64,000 nt of DNA from an uncultured Aquimarina sp. (GCF_947492965.1 NZ_CANLOZ010000001.1:372001-436000); one strand, 5' to 3'. Shown: positions 1 to 9,534, numbered from the stretch's first letter. Program-made: numbers and translations. The notes: a model not told the origin generated them from the letters alone.

Positions 1-2
1 CG

Positions 3-656
3 CAACAAATTGGAGATGAAATAACATATAGCCGTCATCCGTTAACTTTTTTAGTAGAAGCAGCAGATGATATTTGTTATACTATTATTGATTTTGAAGA
101 TGGAATTAATTTGGGACTCATACAAGAAGAGTATGCGTTGGAGTATTTGATTAAGCTGGTAAAAGACTCGATAAATACAGCTAAATACAACAGTTTGTCT
201 ACTACTGCAGATCGACTAAGTTATCTTAGGGCACTTGCTATAAATACATTAATTCAAGAAGCAGCAAATACCTTTATTACATATGAGGAAGATATTTTAT
301 CTGGTAACTTCGATACAGCACTTATAGATAAGAGTAAGTACCAAGCACAAATAGATGATATTATCAAAATCAGTGTTGCCAATATATACCAGAGCACCGA
401 AGTGGTTGAAAAGGAAATCGCTGGATATGAAATTTTAGCAACTTTATTAGATAGGTATTGTACAGCAACCAATAATTATAATAATCAAGAAGCTTCCAAT
501 TATGATAAATTAATCTTGAAAGCTGAAGGAAGTAATTTTGATTATACTCATGAAGATCTATATACCAGATTAATTAGTATAAGCAATTATGTTGCAAGCC
601 TTACGGATGGAAATGCTTTATTGAAATTTCAGAAAATAAGAGGTTTACAGGTATAA
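3..656 (+). CDS. dgt: dGTP triphosphohydrolase, C-terminal part (5' end outside window)
   Basis: The frame is open from the window edge (first whole codon at 3) to a TAA at 654-656, so the N-terminal half with the HD metal-binding motif is missing. The visible part begins with a stretch containing HPLTFLVEAADDICY, typical of the dNTP triphosphohydrolase family, followed by an all-helical C-terminal region with NIYQS. Family enzymes hydrolyse dGTP to deoxyguanosine and tripolyphosphate in the cytoplasm and so adjust dNTP pools. An ATG-free internal start at 111 is only an artefact of the truncation. Family assignment rests on the conserved DDICY segment; substrate preference cannot be read from this fragment. 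Confidence 0.85.
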   Translation, partial: QQIGDEITYSRHPLTFLVEAADDICYTIIDFEDGINLGLIQEEYALEYLIKLVKDSINTAKYNSLSTTADRLSYLRALAINTLIQEAANTFITYEEDILSGNFDTALIDKSKYQAQIDDIIKISVANIYQSTEVVEKEIAGYEILATLLDRYCTATNNYNNQEASNYDKLILKAEGSNFDYTHEDLYTRLISISNYVASLTDGNALLKFQKIRGLQV

Positions 657-788
657 TCAAACACTATGTAAAGGATAAAAGATTAGCTAAAAAAGTTAAA
701 TCTTTCTAGAGTGATATACTAAAGTAGTTTTTTAAGTCATTCTTTGAAAGTTTTGACGAATAATTCCGACAGCAGTATCTATATGGTG

Positions 789-828
789 CATTGTATCCAT
801 AACGTATGATTTTAGCATATATACAATG
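789..828. repeat. Inverted repeat CATTGTAT...ATACAATG
   Basis: Arms of 8 bp at 789-796 and 821-828 are perfectly complementary and separated by 24 bp. They lie about 95 bp before the M36 peptidase start. A near-match to the Bacteroidota -7 box (TATTTTAG) lies between the repeat and the gene. No U-tract follows, so it is not a standard terminator. A regulatory role is possible but unproven. Confidence 0.3.
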
Positions 829-921
829 GAATAGAAATCTAATGTTAACATTTAAGAATTCTTTTTTCATTATTTTAGACAGCTAATTTTAGAGATAGTC
901 ATCGATTTAAATAATTTGAAA

Positions 922-3564
922 ATGAAAAAATACTACGTAGGTATTCTGTTTTTTGTGATGATTCTTCATTCCGTTAGTTCGAATGGGCAATCTTCAAATC
1001 TTCAATTGATTAAGGATTATTTAATAGCAGAAGGAATGTCTCCGAATGATGTTCTGGGGTTACAAATACAAAGAGAATCTTTTTCTAACAGCTTAAATGC
1101 TAACAATGTATATGTTATTCAGGAATATAATGGGATTCCAATTTATAACGCGATAGGAAGTTTCGTTTTAAAAAACGGTAGAATATTATCTGCTACCCAG
1201 AAATTTCACAAAAACCTTTCACAAATCGTAAATACAACACGTCCTTCGATTTTAGCCGAAGATGCTGTACAATATGTAGCTTCTGATGTAGGTATTAATA
1301 CTCCTACTAATTTGAAAACAGTACAGAAGAAAAAAAATAAAACAGTAGTTTTTTACGACGAGAAAGTTTCTGAAGAGGAAATACCTGTTCAGCCTATGTA
1401 CGTTTGGAAAGACGAAACATTAATACTTACTTGGGATGTTAGTATTTATACCCTAGATGGGAAGCATTGGTATAGTACTAGAGTAAATGCGTTAAATGGA
1501 GAAGTAGTTGATAAAACTGATTGGATGACAGAATGTACATTTGATCATTCCCATGCTCAGAAGAAATCTACGACTACAATACAAAAGAATTCTTTTGGAT
1601 TTGCTAATTTGGAATACAATTTTTTAATGAATGGCTCTTATAGGGTTTATCCTATTCCAGCTGTAGAGAGTCCTAATCATGGTGATAGAGTTTTGGTAAC
1701 TAATCCAGCAGATCCAACGGCATCTCCATTGGGTTGGCATAATTCGCAGACCACGGAAACGAAAGGTAATAATGTAATAGCATCTGAAGATGTAAATGCT
1801 AATAATGGAATTGGAGATTTGGCAGATGGTGGAGCTAATTTAATATTTGATTTTCCTTTTGATCCCGATGCGCTGGTAGAAAATTTTGTAGAAGCCTCTA
1901 TAACAAATTTGTTTTATGCCAATAATATAGTTCATGATGTATGGTATCATTATGGTTTTGAAGAAACTGCGGGTAATTTTCAGTTTTATAATTTTGGAAG
2001 AGGAGGATCTGACGGTGATGAGGTTTTCGCAGATGCTCATGATGGTTCTGGTTTTAATAATGCTAATTTCGGAACGCCACCTGATGGTTTTAACCCAAGA
2101 ATGCAAATGTTCTTATGGAATCCACAGGCGGATCCATCTGTTAATACTTTTGTTGTGAACGGAGGAACGTTAGGAGGATCCTATACTACTGTTGACAATT
2201 CTTTTAATCCAGGCCATGTAGATGCTCCCGAATTTCCGAGTGGACTTACAGCCAATTTGGCTCTTGCAATCGATGATGATTCTTCAGCAGACGCCAGTGA
2301 TGCTTGTTCTGATATTATAAATGCTGCTGCACTTAATGGAAGAATTGCTGTGGTAAGAAGAGGTTCTTGTAATTTTGATGATAAAGTAGCCAGATGTCAG
2401 GCAGCAGGTGCATTAGCTGTCTTGGTAGTGAATAATGTTGCTGGGGATCCTATAGCAATGGGAGGAGATGACGGAAGTATTACCATCCCTGCAGTAATGA
2501 TTGGAAGAGATGATGGAGAGGCATTAATTGCTGAAATGAGTTCAACAACGATTAATGTTACCTTATCAGATATCGGAAGAAACTTTTTTGCAGAAGATAG
2601 TAGTTTTGATAATGGAATCGTAATTCATGAATATGGACATGGAATTTCTACTCGATTGACCGGAGGAGCTAATAATTCTGGATGTTTAACTTCTTGTGCG
2701 GAAAGAGATGTTAATGGTAATTGTATCCAATTTACTGAACAAATGGGAGAAGGATGGTCAGATTGGTTTGCCTTGATGATGACTATAGAATCTGGAGACG
2801 ATGGAGACGATAGTAGAGGAATAGGAACGTATGCCGCAGGACAACCAACAACAGGTGGAGGAATTAGACCATTTCCATATAGTACTAATATGAGTATTAA
2901 TCCTGTAACCTATGCTGATACTAATAATGAAGCAAATTTTTCTGCTCCTCACGGAGTAGGATCTGTATGGGCATCAATGATCTGGGATTTGGCGTGGGCT
3001 CTTATAGAAAGAGATGGTTTTGATCCAGATTTATATAATGGTACTGGAGGAAATAATTTGGCAATGCAGTTGATTATCGATGGATTAAAGTTGCAATCTT
3101 GTAATCCTGGTTTTGTTGACGGGCGTGATGCAATACTGATGGCAGACGAAGTTGCAAATTCAGGAGCGAACGCTTGTTTAATATGGGAAGTGTTTGCAAG
3201 ACGTGGACTTGGTTGGAGTGCTTCACAAGGTGATCCTCTTAGTAGAACAGATCAGACAGAAGCATTTGATATTCCGCCATCATCCGAAGTATCTTGTTTC
3301 TTAAATGTTGAAGATTTTGATGAAAATATCTTCAGAATAGCACCAAACCCTTCTAATGGAAATTTTGTAATTAATGTTTCCAGAGGTTTTGGAGAGAGTA
3401 ATGTGAGTATTCTTGATCTAAATGGTAGAGTGGTATATAATAAAGAAATTCTACTTGATAATTCTTATAATATCAATGCCGAAAATTTAAGAGCTGGGAT
3501 TTATTTACTACAGATCGAAACCAGAGAAGGAAATAGATTCACTACTAAAATTGCAATCCAGTAA
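922..3564 (+). CDS. Secreted M36 (fungalysin-type) metallopeptidase with PA insert and T9SS sorting domain
   Basis: An 880-residue zinc endopeptidase destined for the cell surface or medium. A signal peptide occupies about residues 1-23, then an FTP/PepSY-like propeptide to about 200. The catalytic domain carries HEYGHG (His569, Glu570, His573) and a downstream Glu near 610 in EGWSDW as the likely third zinc ligand. A protease-associated (PA) domain at about 430-545 interrupts the peptidase region. The last 80 residues (NPSNGNF...) are a type A sorting domain for type IX secretion. The start is the ATG at 922, not the TTG two codons earlier, because MKKYYVGILFF begins a normal signal peptide. 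It converges on dxs with an 11-bp gap. Substrate is unknown; bulk protein degradation is likely. Confidence 0.9.
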   Translation: MKKYYVGILFFVMILHSVSSNGQSSNLQLIKDYLIAEGMSPNDVLGLQIQRESFSNSLNANNVYVIQEYNGIPIYNAIGSFVLKNGRILSATQKFHKNLSQIVNTTRPSILAEDAVQYVASDVGINTPTNLKTVQKKKNKTVVFYDEKVSEEEIPVQPMYVWKDETLILTWDVSIYTLDGKHWYSTRVNALNGEVVDKTDWMTECTFDHSHAQKKSTTTIQKNSFGFANLEYNFLMNGSYRVYPIPAVESPNHGDRVLVTNPADPTASPLGWHNSQTTETKGNNVIASEDVNANNGIGDLADGGANLIFDFPFDPDALVENFVEASITNLFYANNIVHDVWYHYGFEETAGNFQFYNFGRGGSDGDEVFADAHDGSGFNNANFGTPPDGFNPRMQMFLWNPQADPSVNTFVVNGGTLGGSYTTVDNSFNPGHVDAPEFPSGLTANLALAIDDDSSADASDACSDIINAAALNGRIAVVRRGSCNFDDKVARCQAAGALAVLVVNNVAGDPIAMGGDDGSITIPAVMIGRDDGEALIAEMSSTTINVTLSDIGRNFFAEDSSFDNGIVIHEYGHGISTRLTGGANNSGCLTSCAERDVNGNCIQFTEQMGEGWSDWFALMMTIESGDDGDDSRGIGTYAAGQPTTGGGIRPFPYSTNMSINPVTYADTNNEANFSAPHGVGSVWASMIWDLAWALIERDGFDPDLYNGTGGNNLAMQLIIDGLKLQSCNPGFVDGRDAILMADEVANSGANACLIWEVFARRGLGWSASQGDPLSRTDQTEAFDIPPSSEVSCFLNVEDFDENIFRIAPNPSNGNFVINVSRGFGESNVSILDLNGRVVYNKEILLDNSYNINAENLRAGIYLLQIETREGNRFTTKIAIQ

Positions 3565-3575
3565 TAGTTGTATCG

Positions 3576-5345
3576 CTAAAGAAGATTAAGAATAGTTTCT
3601 TTTATTTTTTCTGCAGAAATACCACAGATGTCCTGTAATTCTTCTGTGGTTCCGTGATCAATAAAATTATCTGGGATTCCCAAGGTATATATTTTATTAC
3701 CCGATTTATGTTGATTTGCAAAAGAGATTATAGAATTACCAAAACCACCTTGGATAACACCATCTTCCACTGTAATGAGTATTTTGTGTTTTTGTAATAT
3801 TTCCTTTATAAGTTTGATATCTAATGGTTTTATAAAACAAAAATGATAGTGACTTATTTTTGCTGAAAGTGTATCCAAAGCATCTGAGACATTATTTCCA
3901 ATCGTACCGGTAGATAGTATTGCTATATCAGAATCTGTTTCTAAAAGACATTTTCCTTTACCGATTGGAAGCTCTGTCATATCTTTTTTCCAATCTAAAA
4001 TTCTACCTCTACCTCTTGGGTATCTTATGGTGATTGGATTATCTAATCTCAAAGAAGCGGTGTATAGTAAATTTCGTAGTTCAATTTCATCTAATGGAGC
4101 AGCAACTATCATGTTTGGGATACAACTTACATAAGCAATATCAAAAACACCGTGATGAGTCGCTCCATCTGCTCCCACCAATCCAGCTCGATCAATACAA
4201 AAGACTACAGATAGATTTTGCAAAGCCACATCGTGTATAAGTTGATCATAAGCACGTTGAAGAAAAGTAGAATATATGGTGCAAAATGGAATCAATCCTT
4301 GTGTTGCCATTCCTGCAGCCAAGGTAACAGCATGTTGTTCTGCAATACCCACATCAAATGCTCTGTCTGGCATTTCTTTCATCATATATTTTAGAGAGCT
4401 ACCAGTAGGCATGGCAGGAGTAATTCCGATAATATCTTTATTTTTTCTCGCTAGCTCTAAAATAGTATGACCAAATACATCTTGAAATTTTGGAGGCTCT
4501 TGGGTATCTTTTTTAGGAACTAATTCTCCAGTAGCCGCATCAAATTTTCCAGGTGCGTGGTATTTTACCTGATTTTCTTCTGCTTGTTTTAACCCTTTAC
4601 CTTTAGTGGTAATAATATGCAATAATTTAGGGCCTTTTTTATTTTTTAAGTTTTCTAAAGTTTTAAGTAAACTAGGTAAATCATGACCATCAACAGGACC
4701 AAAATAAGAGAAGTTAAGTGCCTCAATAATATTATCTGTTTTGGGTTTGTATCCTACTTTGGCTTTGGTTAAATATTCTTTTAAAGCACCAACGCTTGGA
4801 TCAATTCCTATAGAATTATCATTAAGAATCACTAACATATTTGCATCAGTAACACCAGCATGATTAAGACCTTCAAATGCCATTCCACTAGCGATAGAAG
4901 CATCCCCAATTACTGCGATATGTTGTTTCGACATATTTCTTTGTAATTTAGAAGCAATAGCCATCCCTAAAACAGCAGAAATAGAAGTGGAGGAATGTCC
5001 TACTCCAAAAGTATCATAATCACTTTCGCTACGTTTAGGGAATCCACTAATACCATGTAATTGTCGATTGGTATGAAAAAGATCTTTTCTTCCTGTAATA
5101 ATCTTATGAGGATATGCCTGATGTCCTACATCCCAAACCAGTAAATCATTTGGAGTATCAAAAATATAATGTAAAGCAATAGTTAATTCTATAACGCCTA
5201 AACTCGCTCCCAAATGACCTTCTTTGGTGGCTACGATATTAATAACAAAATCGCGTAATTCTTGTGCTAATACTGGTAATTGATCAATAGAAAGCTTTCT
5301 GAGATCCTTTGGGTATTCAATCTTGTCAAGAAGTGTATTTGGCAT
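3576..5345 (-). CDS. dxs: 1-deoxy-D-xylulose-5-phosphate synthase
   Basis: A 589-residue transketolase-like enzyme that condenses pyruvate and glyceraldehyde-3-phosphate to DXP with thiamine diphosphate. The N-terminal domain has WDVGHQAYPHKI and the thiamine-binding motif starting GDASIASG and ending NDNSIGI. The central pyrimidine-binding domain has DVGIAEQHAVTLAAG with the catalytic Glu, and a transketolase C-terminal domain follows. It is a little shorter than the roughly 620 residues of the E. coli enzyme but lacks no domain. A -7 box lies 19 bp upstream. DXP feeds the MEP isoprenoid pathway, thiamine and pyridoxal phosphate. HMG-CoA reductase in this same window suggests isoprenoids come from mevalonate, so cofactor supply may be the main role here (inference). 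Confidence 0.95.
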   Translation of the reverse strand: MPNTLLDKIEYPKDLRKLSIDQLPVLAQELRDFVINIVATKEGHLGASLGVIELTIALHYIFDTPNDLLVWDVGHQAYPHKIITGRKDLFHTNRQLHGISGFPKRSESDYDTFGVGHSSTSISAVLGMAIASKLQRNMSKQHIAVIGDASIASGMAFEGLNHAGVTDANMLVILNDNSIGIDPSVGALKEYLTKAKVGYKPKTDNIIEALNFSYFGPVDGHDLPSLLKTLENLKNKKGPKLLHIITTKGKGLKQAEENQVKYHAPGKFDAATGELVPKKDTQEPPKFQDVFGHTILELARKNKDIIGITPAMPTGSSLKYMMKEMPDRAFDVGIAEQHAVTLAAGMATQGLIPFCTIYSTFLQRAYDQLIHDVALQNLSVVFCIDRAGLVGADGATHHGVFDIAYVSCIPNMIVAAPLDEIELRNLLYTASLRLDNPITIRYPRGRGRILDWKKDMTELPIGKGKCLLETDSDIAILSTGTIGNNVSDALDTLSAKISHYHFCFIKPLDIKLIKEILQKHKILITVEDGVIQGGFGNSIISFANQHKSGNKIYTLGIPDNFIDHGTTEELQDICGISAEKIKETILNLL

Positions 5346-5363
5346 TCAAAATGGTTTGAAAAG

Positions 5364-5371
5364 CAAAATTA
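5364..5371 (-). promoter_or_regulatory. Putative -7 box of dxs (TAATTTTG)
   Basis: Read on the minus strand, this octamer fits the Bacteroidota sigma-A -7 consensus TAnnTTTG and ends 19 bp before the dxs ATG. The -33 element is not clear. Confidence 0.45.
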
Positions 5372-5384
5372 CAACTTTATATGA

Positions 5385-6308
5385 TCATTCTTTTGTTTTA
5401 AATAGAATAGGTAATTTATATGTAGTTCTAACTGGTTTATTTTGATATTTTCCAGGAATTAGTTTTGGTATTGTTTGGATAACCCGGAAAGCCTCTTTTT
5501 CTAATTTTGGATGCGGAGCTCTAATTTTTATGTTTTCAATGACACCTTGTTTGCTAATTTCAAAGAGTACATAAATCCGTTGTATGCCGGTTAGAAAAAG
5601 TTCTTTACTAATACGTGTGTTAAATTCTTCTTGTATGTGATCTTTAATCATACGTGTAAAGGTATCTTTGTGTCTATCTTGTTTATTGACATTTGGAAAT
5701 GCTGGGAATGTTTCTAGAAGATGAGCAGGAACAGGTTGATTGAGATCGACTTTATTTTCTGTTATAACAAATCCCATTTCAACAAAATCGATATCTCCTT
5801 CTACAGTGAGTGTACTATCAATCACAGGTTTGTTAACGGTATTGGATTTTGGTCTATCTAGAGTTTGTGTTTCTTTAGTTGCTTTACAGATTTTTTCAGG
5901 TTTCGTTATGGATGGTATTGGATCATCAATAGAATCTTGTTTTTTTATGACCGTTACAGTTTCAATTTTTTGTTTTTTTCCTTCTGTATTAGTACAATTC
6001 ATTAAAGTAGTCCCCATAGCTATTAGAAGAGCTAATAGAAAGGTTTTTCTAAAAGAATATCTAGTTTGCATTACTTTTATAGGAATAGTAATATGGATAG
6101 TGTCTAACTGTGTTTTTCTAAAGTGACCACAAACTTTTTCATGTTTATGTTCATGAAGGTAATCCTGAATTTGTGTATTGGATAGTTTGGTAAAATCTAC
6201 CACAGTTTTATGACAAGAGCCGCAGAATCTCCCTTTTTCTGAAGGAGTCATTACATCCCAATCCTTATGGCAAGGCTTAGGAATCGTTATTTTGTAATAT
6301 TTTTCCAT
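5385..6308 (-). CDS. TonB-like energy-transducer protein with cysteine-rich cytoplasmic head
   Basis: A 307-residue protein in three parts. Residues 1-70 hold a Cys/His cluster (Cys13-His14, Cys29, Cys32-His33, Cys60, His62) in a FCGSCHKTVVDFT context that I recall from other Bacteroidota TonB-family proteins; it could bind zinc or iron. A single membrane segment follows at about 86-105. The rest is a charged linker and a C-terminal region (about 205-307) with VLFEISKQGVIENIKIRAPHP and a family-type end, resembling the TonB C-terminal domain. The predicted topology puts the Cys-rich head in the cytoplasm and the TonB domain in the periplasm. No ExbB/ExbD lie nearby, so the partner receptor is unknown. 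Promoter not evident. Confidence 0.65.
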   Translation of the reverse strand: MEKYYKITIPKPCHKDWDVMTPSEKGRFCGSCHKTVVDFTKLSNTQIQDYLHEHKHEKVCGHFRKTQLDTIHITIPIKVMQTRYSFRKTFLLALLIAMGTTLMNCTNTEGKKQKIETVTVIKKQDSIDDPIPSITKPEKICKATKETQTLDRPKSNTVNKPVIDSTLTVEGDIDFVEMGFVITENKVDLNQPVPAHLLETFPAFPNVNKQDRHKDTFTRMIKDHIQEEFNTRISKELFLTGIQRIYVLFEISKQGVIENIKIRAPHPKLEKEAFRVIQTIPKLIPGKYQNKPVRTTYKLPILFKTKE

Positions 6309-6390
6309 AAATCGAAGAAGTTAGTTTTATTGATTTATCAAGTTTCTTGCCATTTTGCTTAAGTTTGTTAGATACTTTAAGCTATATATT

Positions 6391-6840
6391 ATGTTTGATC
6401 CCTATGATGATTCTCATTTTATGAGAAAAGCACTTCAGGAAGCTGAAATGGCTTATGATAAAGGAGAAATACCTATTGGAGCGGTAGTAGTGGTAGCCGA
6501 TAGGGTTATTGCTAGAGCCCATAACCTCACAGAACTTTTAAAAGATGTTACAGCACACGCGGAAATGCAGGCGATTACGGCAGCAGCTAATTTTTTAGGA
6601 GGTAAATATCTTAAAGAGTGTACTTTGTATGTAACGATAGAACCGTGTCAGATGTGTGCTGGTGCTTTGTATTGGAGTCAGATTGGTAAAATCGTATATG
6701 GAGCAAGAGATGAACAAAGAGGATGTATTAATATGGGAACTAAACTTCATCCAAAAACCAAAATGGTTGGAGGTGTTTTAGCAGAAGAATGTAGTGAAAT
6801 ACTAAAGCGCTTTTTTGTTGAAAAACGAAATCTAAATTGA
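6391..6840 (+). CDS. tadA: tRNA adenosine(34) deaminase-type nucleoside deaminase
   Basis: A 149-residue zinc deaminase of the cytidine-deaminase fold. It has GEIPIGAVVV, the HAEMQAI motif (zinc His and proton-shuttling Glu) and PCQMCAG (two zinc Cys), in the order and spacing of TadA. TadA converts A34 to inosine in the tRNA-Arg anticodon; closely related guanine deaminases share these motifs, so the substrate is assigned by overall similarity. The start is the ATG at 6391 (MFDPYDDSHFMRKAL); the frame extends upstream to a TTG at 6355, but those 12 codons look non-coding. It stands alone, divergent from the TonB-like gene. Confidence 0.87.
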   Translation: MFDPYDDSHFMRKALQEAEMAYDKGEIPIGAVVVVADRVIARAHNLTELLKDVTAHAEMQAITAAANFLGGKYLKECTLYVTIEPCQMCAGALYWSQIGKIVYGARDEQRGCINMGTKLHPKTKMVGGVLAEECSEILKRFFVEKRNLN

Positions 6841-6948
6841 TTTGAATATTACCTCGATCGCGTAACTTTAGTAATAAGGAAATCAAGGGAGGTTTACTTT
6901 ATTTAATCGTTGGTCTATTATTCAATACGTACTAAAAATTTAAAAGGT

Positions 6949-8868
6949 TTGAAAAATACAATTGCAGAGCGAATTCAGGATTTTTTAAAACAGTTCCCGC
7001 CTTTTAGTTTGCTTTCTACAGAAGAATTGTTGTTTGTTTCTAGCCAAATTAGAGTATTGTATTTAGAAAAAGGAGCTTATGTGTTTAAGCAAGATGAGCA
7101 ATGTCATGACGAATTCTATATTGTTAGAGAGGGAGCAATAGGGTTGTACAGAACTACAGAAAACATTCAAAACTTCGTGGATATTTGTGATTCAGGAGAT
7201 CTCTTCGGATTGCGTATTATGATTATCAAAAAGAATTATCGAATGGCTGCTTTGGCTAACGAAGAGTCGATCGTATATGCAATTCCTTCTTCCGTTTTTA
7301 AACCTTTTATTGATGAAAATAAAGAAGTAAATAATTTTTTATTAGAAACTTTTGCTACGCATGCTAGAAATTATTTTACCGAAACCGAAAAGGGGGAAAA
7401 AATAGATAATACTATTACTATCGAACCAGCTAGTGACCTTTCTACGTTACGCACTATTTCTTATCGCAAGAAGCCTCTTACATGCACTTCTGAGGCTATT
7501 GTAAAAGATATTGCTATAGAGATGAATACTAAAAAATCGAATGCGATCGTTGTTGTGGATGAACAAAAGTATCCAATAGGAATTATTACAGATAGTGATC
7601 TTAGAGCTAAAGTTGCTACTGGATTAACTTCAGCCGAATCTCGTGTTACAGAAGTAATGACAACACCCGTAAAAACGTACTCCAAAAGAATAACAGTTGC
7701 AGAAGCACAAATAGCTTTAATTAAAAACAACATAAGTCACCTTTGTATTACTAAAGATGGCACGCGCAACTCTAAAACTGTTGGTGTTTTTTCTAATCAT
7801 GATTTGTTAGTATCCTTTGGAAATAATCCTTCAGTTTTAATAAAGGAAATCAAAAGGGTAAAAAAAATCCAGCGGTTACGATATATCAGAAAACAAGTAG
7901 AAAGGTTACTAACTACCTATTTAGAGCAAGATATTCCTACAATGCATATCTTAAATCTTATTTCAGAGATAAATGACGCCTTAGTAGTTCGAACGATTGA
8001 TTTGTCTTTACAAGAGATGGATTCTTCACCACCAGTATTATTTAGTTTTTTGGTATTAGGAAGTCAGGGAAGAAGAGAGCAATTATTAATTACGGATCAG
8101 GATAATGCTATTGTATTTGAAGATGTTGAGGAAATAAGGTATCCAGAAACCCAAAATTATTTTTTAGAGTTAGCAAGAAGAATTACCAAAAATTTACATA
8201 CCATTGGCTTTGAATATTGTCCAGCAGAGATGATGGCTAGTAACCCAAGATGGTGCATGTCGGTATCCGAATGGGAGAAACAGTTTAGAGATTGGATGAC
8301 AACTCCGACTGAAGAAAGCACTTTGCTGTCGTCTATATTTTTTGATTTTCAGGCTGTATATGGTGATACTAATATAGTAAATCAATTATCAGATGTCATA
8401 TTTGACGGCGTGAACAAGAGCAAAAGATTTCTCGGGTTACTAGGTGTTAGCGCATTACAAAAACCATCTCCTTTAGGCTTTTTTAAACAATTTTTAGTAG
8501 AACAAAACGGAGAACATAAAGATACTTTCGATATTAAAACAAGAGCGATGATGGTCTTAATAGATGGTGCACGAATTTTAGCGTTGTATCATAATCTAAA
8601 AGGAATAAATAACACATTACTGCGTTATGAGAAACTTGCAGCATTAGAACCAAATAATAAAGAACTTTTCGAAAGTTGTGCAAAAGCTTTTAGGGTATTA
8701 TTAAAGTTTAGGGCAAGACAAGGGTTGATGCACAAAGATTCAGGGAGATATATTCAATTAAATACACTTAGCAAGAACGATAAATTAAAGCTTAAAAGGT
8801 GTTTTAGACCGATTAGAGATATACAAGAAGTATTGAGGGTTCGTTTTCAATTAAAAACATATATGTAA
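6949..8868 (+). CDS. Cyclic-nucleotide-binding / CBS / DUF294 nucleotidyltransferase-like signalling protein
   Basis: About 639 residues, with no ATG near the N-terminus. I chose the TTG at 6949 (KNTIAERIQDFLKQFPPF follows), which matches where I remember homologues starting; the TTG at 6910 is the alternative. Domains: a cNMP-binding fold (about 15-130), two CBS motifs (about 165-290) and a DUF294 nucleotidyltransferase-like domain with LGSQGRREQLLITDQDNAI, whose GSxxR...DxD pattern is the nucleotidyltransferase signature, followed by its helical C-terminal partner. It probably senses nucleotides and modifies an unidentified target. It is directly coupled to the exonuclease gene: its TAA is followed at once by the next ATG. 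Confidence 0.85.
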   Translation: MKNTIAERIQDFLKQFPPFSLLSTEELLFVSSQIRVLYLEKGAYVFKQDEQCHDEFYIVREGAIGLYRTTENIQNFVDICDSGDLFGLRIMIIKKNYRMAALANEESIVYAIPSSVFKPFIDENKEVNNFLLETFATHARNYFTETEKGEKIDNTITIEPASDLSTLRTISYRKKPLTCTSEAIVKDIAIEMNTKKSNAIVVVDEQKYPIGIITDSDLRAKVATGLTSAESRVTEVMTTPVKTYSKRITVAEAQIALIKNNISHLCITKDGTRNSKTVGVFSNHDLLVSFGNNPSVLIKEIKRVKKIQRLRYIRKQVERLLTTYLEQDIPTMHILNLISEINDALVVRTIDLSLQEMDSSPPVLFSFLVLGSQGRREQLLITDQDNAIVFEDVEEIRYPETQNYFLELARRITKNLHTIGFEYCPAEMMASNPRWCMSVSEWEKQFRDWMTTPTEESTLLSSIFFDFQAVYGDTNIVNQLSDVIFDGVNKSKRFLGLLGVSALQKPSPLGFFKQFLVEQNGEHKDTFDIKTRAMMVLIDGARILALYHNLKGINNTLLRYEKLAALEPNNKELFESCAKAFRVLLKFRARQGLMHKDSGRYIQLNTLSKNDKLKLKRCFRPIRDIQEVLRVRFQLKTYM

Positions 8869-9534
8869 ATGAATTTTTGGTTTTCAAATAAGCATAAAAA
8901 GAATTTCCCTAAGTTTTGGGTGGAGTATCTTAATTCTTTCGAAAACCAGACTAGTAAAAAAAAGGTAGAAGAAACTAGGTTTATTGCTTTTGATACGGAA
9001 ACTACAGGTTTTGATTATAAAAATGATAGAGTTCTATCCATTGGCGCTGTGGCAATTCAGAATATGAGTATTGATGTGTCTGATCAGCTCGAATTATATC
9101 TAGAACAGGATGTTTTTAATTCTGAAACTGTAGAAATTCATGGAATTCGAAAAAATCATGAATATATAAGAGTGCATGAAAGCGATGCTATTGAGATGTT
9201 TTTGGGATTTATCCAAGATGCTGTTTTAATTGCGCATCATGCAGACTTTGATAGAAGGATGATCAATAGTGCGCTTCAAAGACAAGGTTTAGGTGCATTA
9301 AAAAATAGGTTTTTGGATACAGGAGTACTATTTAGAAAGACCAAACATCAAATATACAGTAGGGAAAGAAAATATAATCATTATACACTTGATGAATTAT
9401 GTGATGATTTGAAAATTTCCAAAAGTGATCGACATACGGCTGCTGGTGATGCTTTTATAACTGCATTAGCCTTTTTGAAAATTATTTCAAAACTGAAAAT
9501 TAAACCAACAGATGTTACTTCTTCACTTTTCTAG
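8869..9534 (+). CDS. DnaQ-type 3'-5' exonuclease
   Basis: A 221-residue DEDDh exonuclease. Exo I is FDTETTGFD (Asp and Glu metal ligands), Exo II lies in HHADFDRRM and Exo III in DRHTAAGDAF (His and Asp), giving a complete active site. It resembles the epsilon proofreading subunit and PolC-type exonucleases, but its location next to a cNMP/CBS/DUF294 protein points to a dedicated partner role rather than replication proofreading. The start codon abuts the previous stop with no gap, so the two are probably translationally coupled. The pairing recurs in other bacteria as I recall, but its function has not been settled. Confidence 0.87.
   Translation: MNFWFSNKHKKNFPKFWVEYLNSFENQTSKKKVEETRFIAFDTETTGFDYKNDRVLSIGAVAIQNMSIDVSDQLELYLEQDVFNSETVEIHGIRKNHEYIRVHESDAIEMFLGFIQDAVLIAHHADFDRRMINSALQRQGLGALKNRFLDTGVLFRKTKHQIYSRERKYNHYTLDELCDDLKISKSDRHTAAGDAFITALAFLKIISKLKIKPTDVTSSLF

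Noticed and set aside
916..921. TTG start two codons before the M36 peptidase ATG
   Set aside because: The ATG at 922 begins a standard signal peptide; the extra codons add nothing.
5740..6126. Open frame of 128 codons on the plus strand
   Set aside because: Antisense to the TonB-like gene, which has coherent domains; the plus-strand product has no recognisable start context or family.
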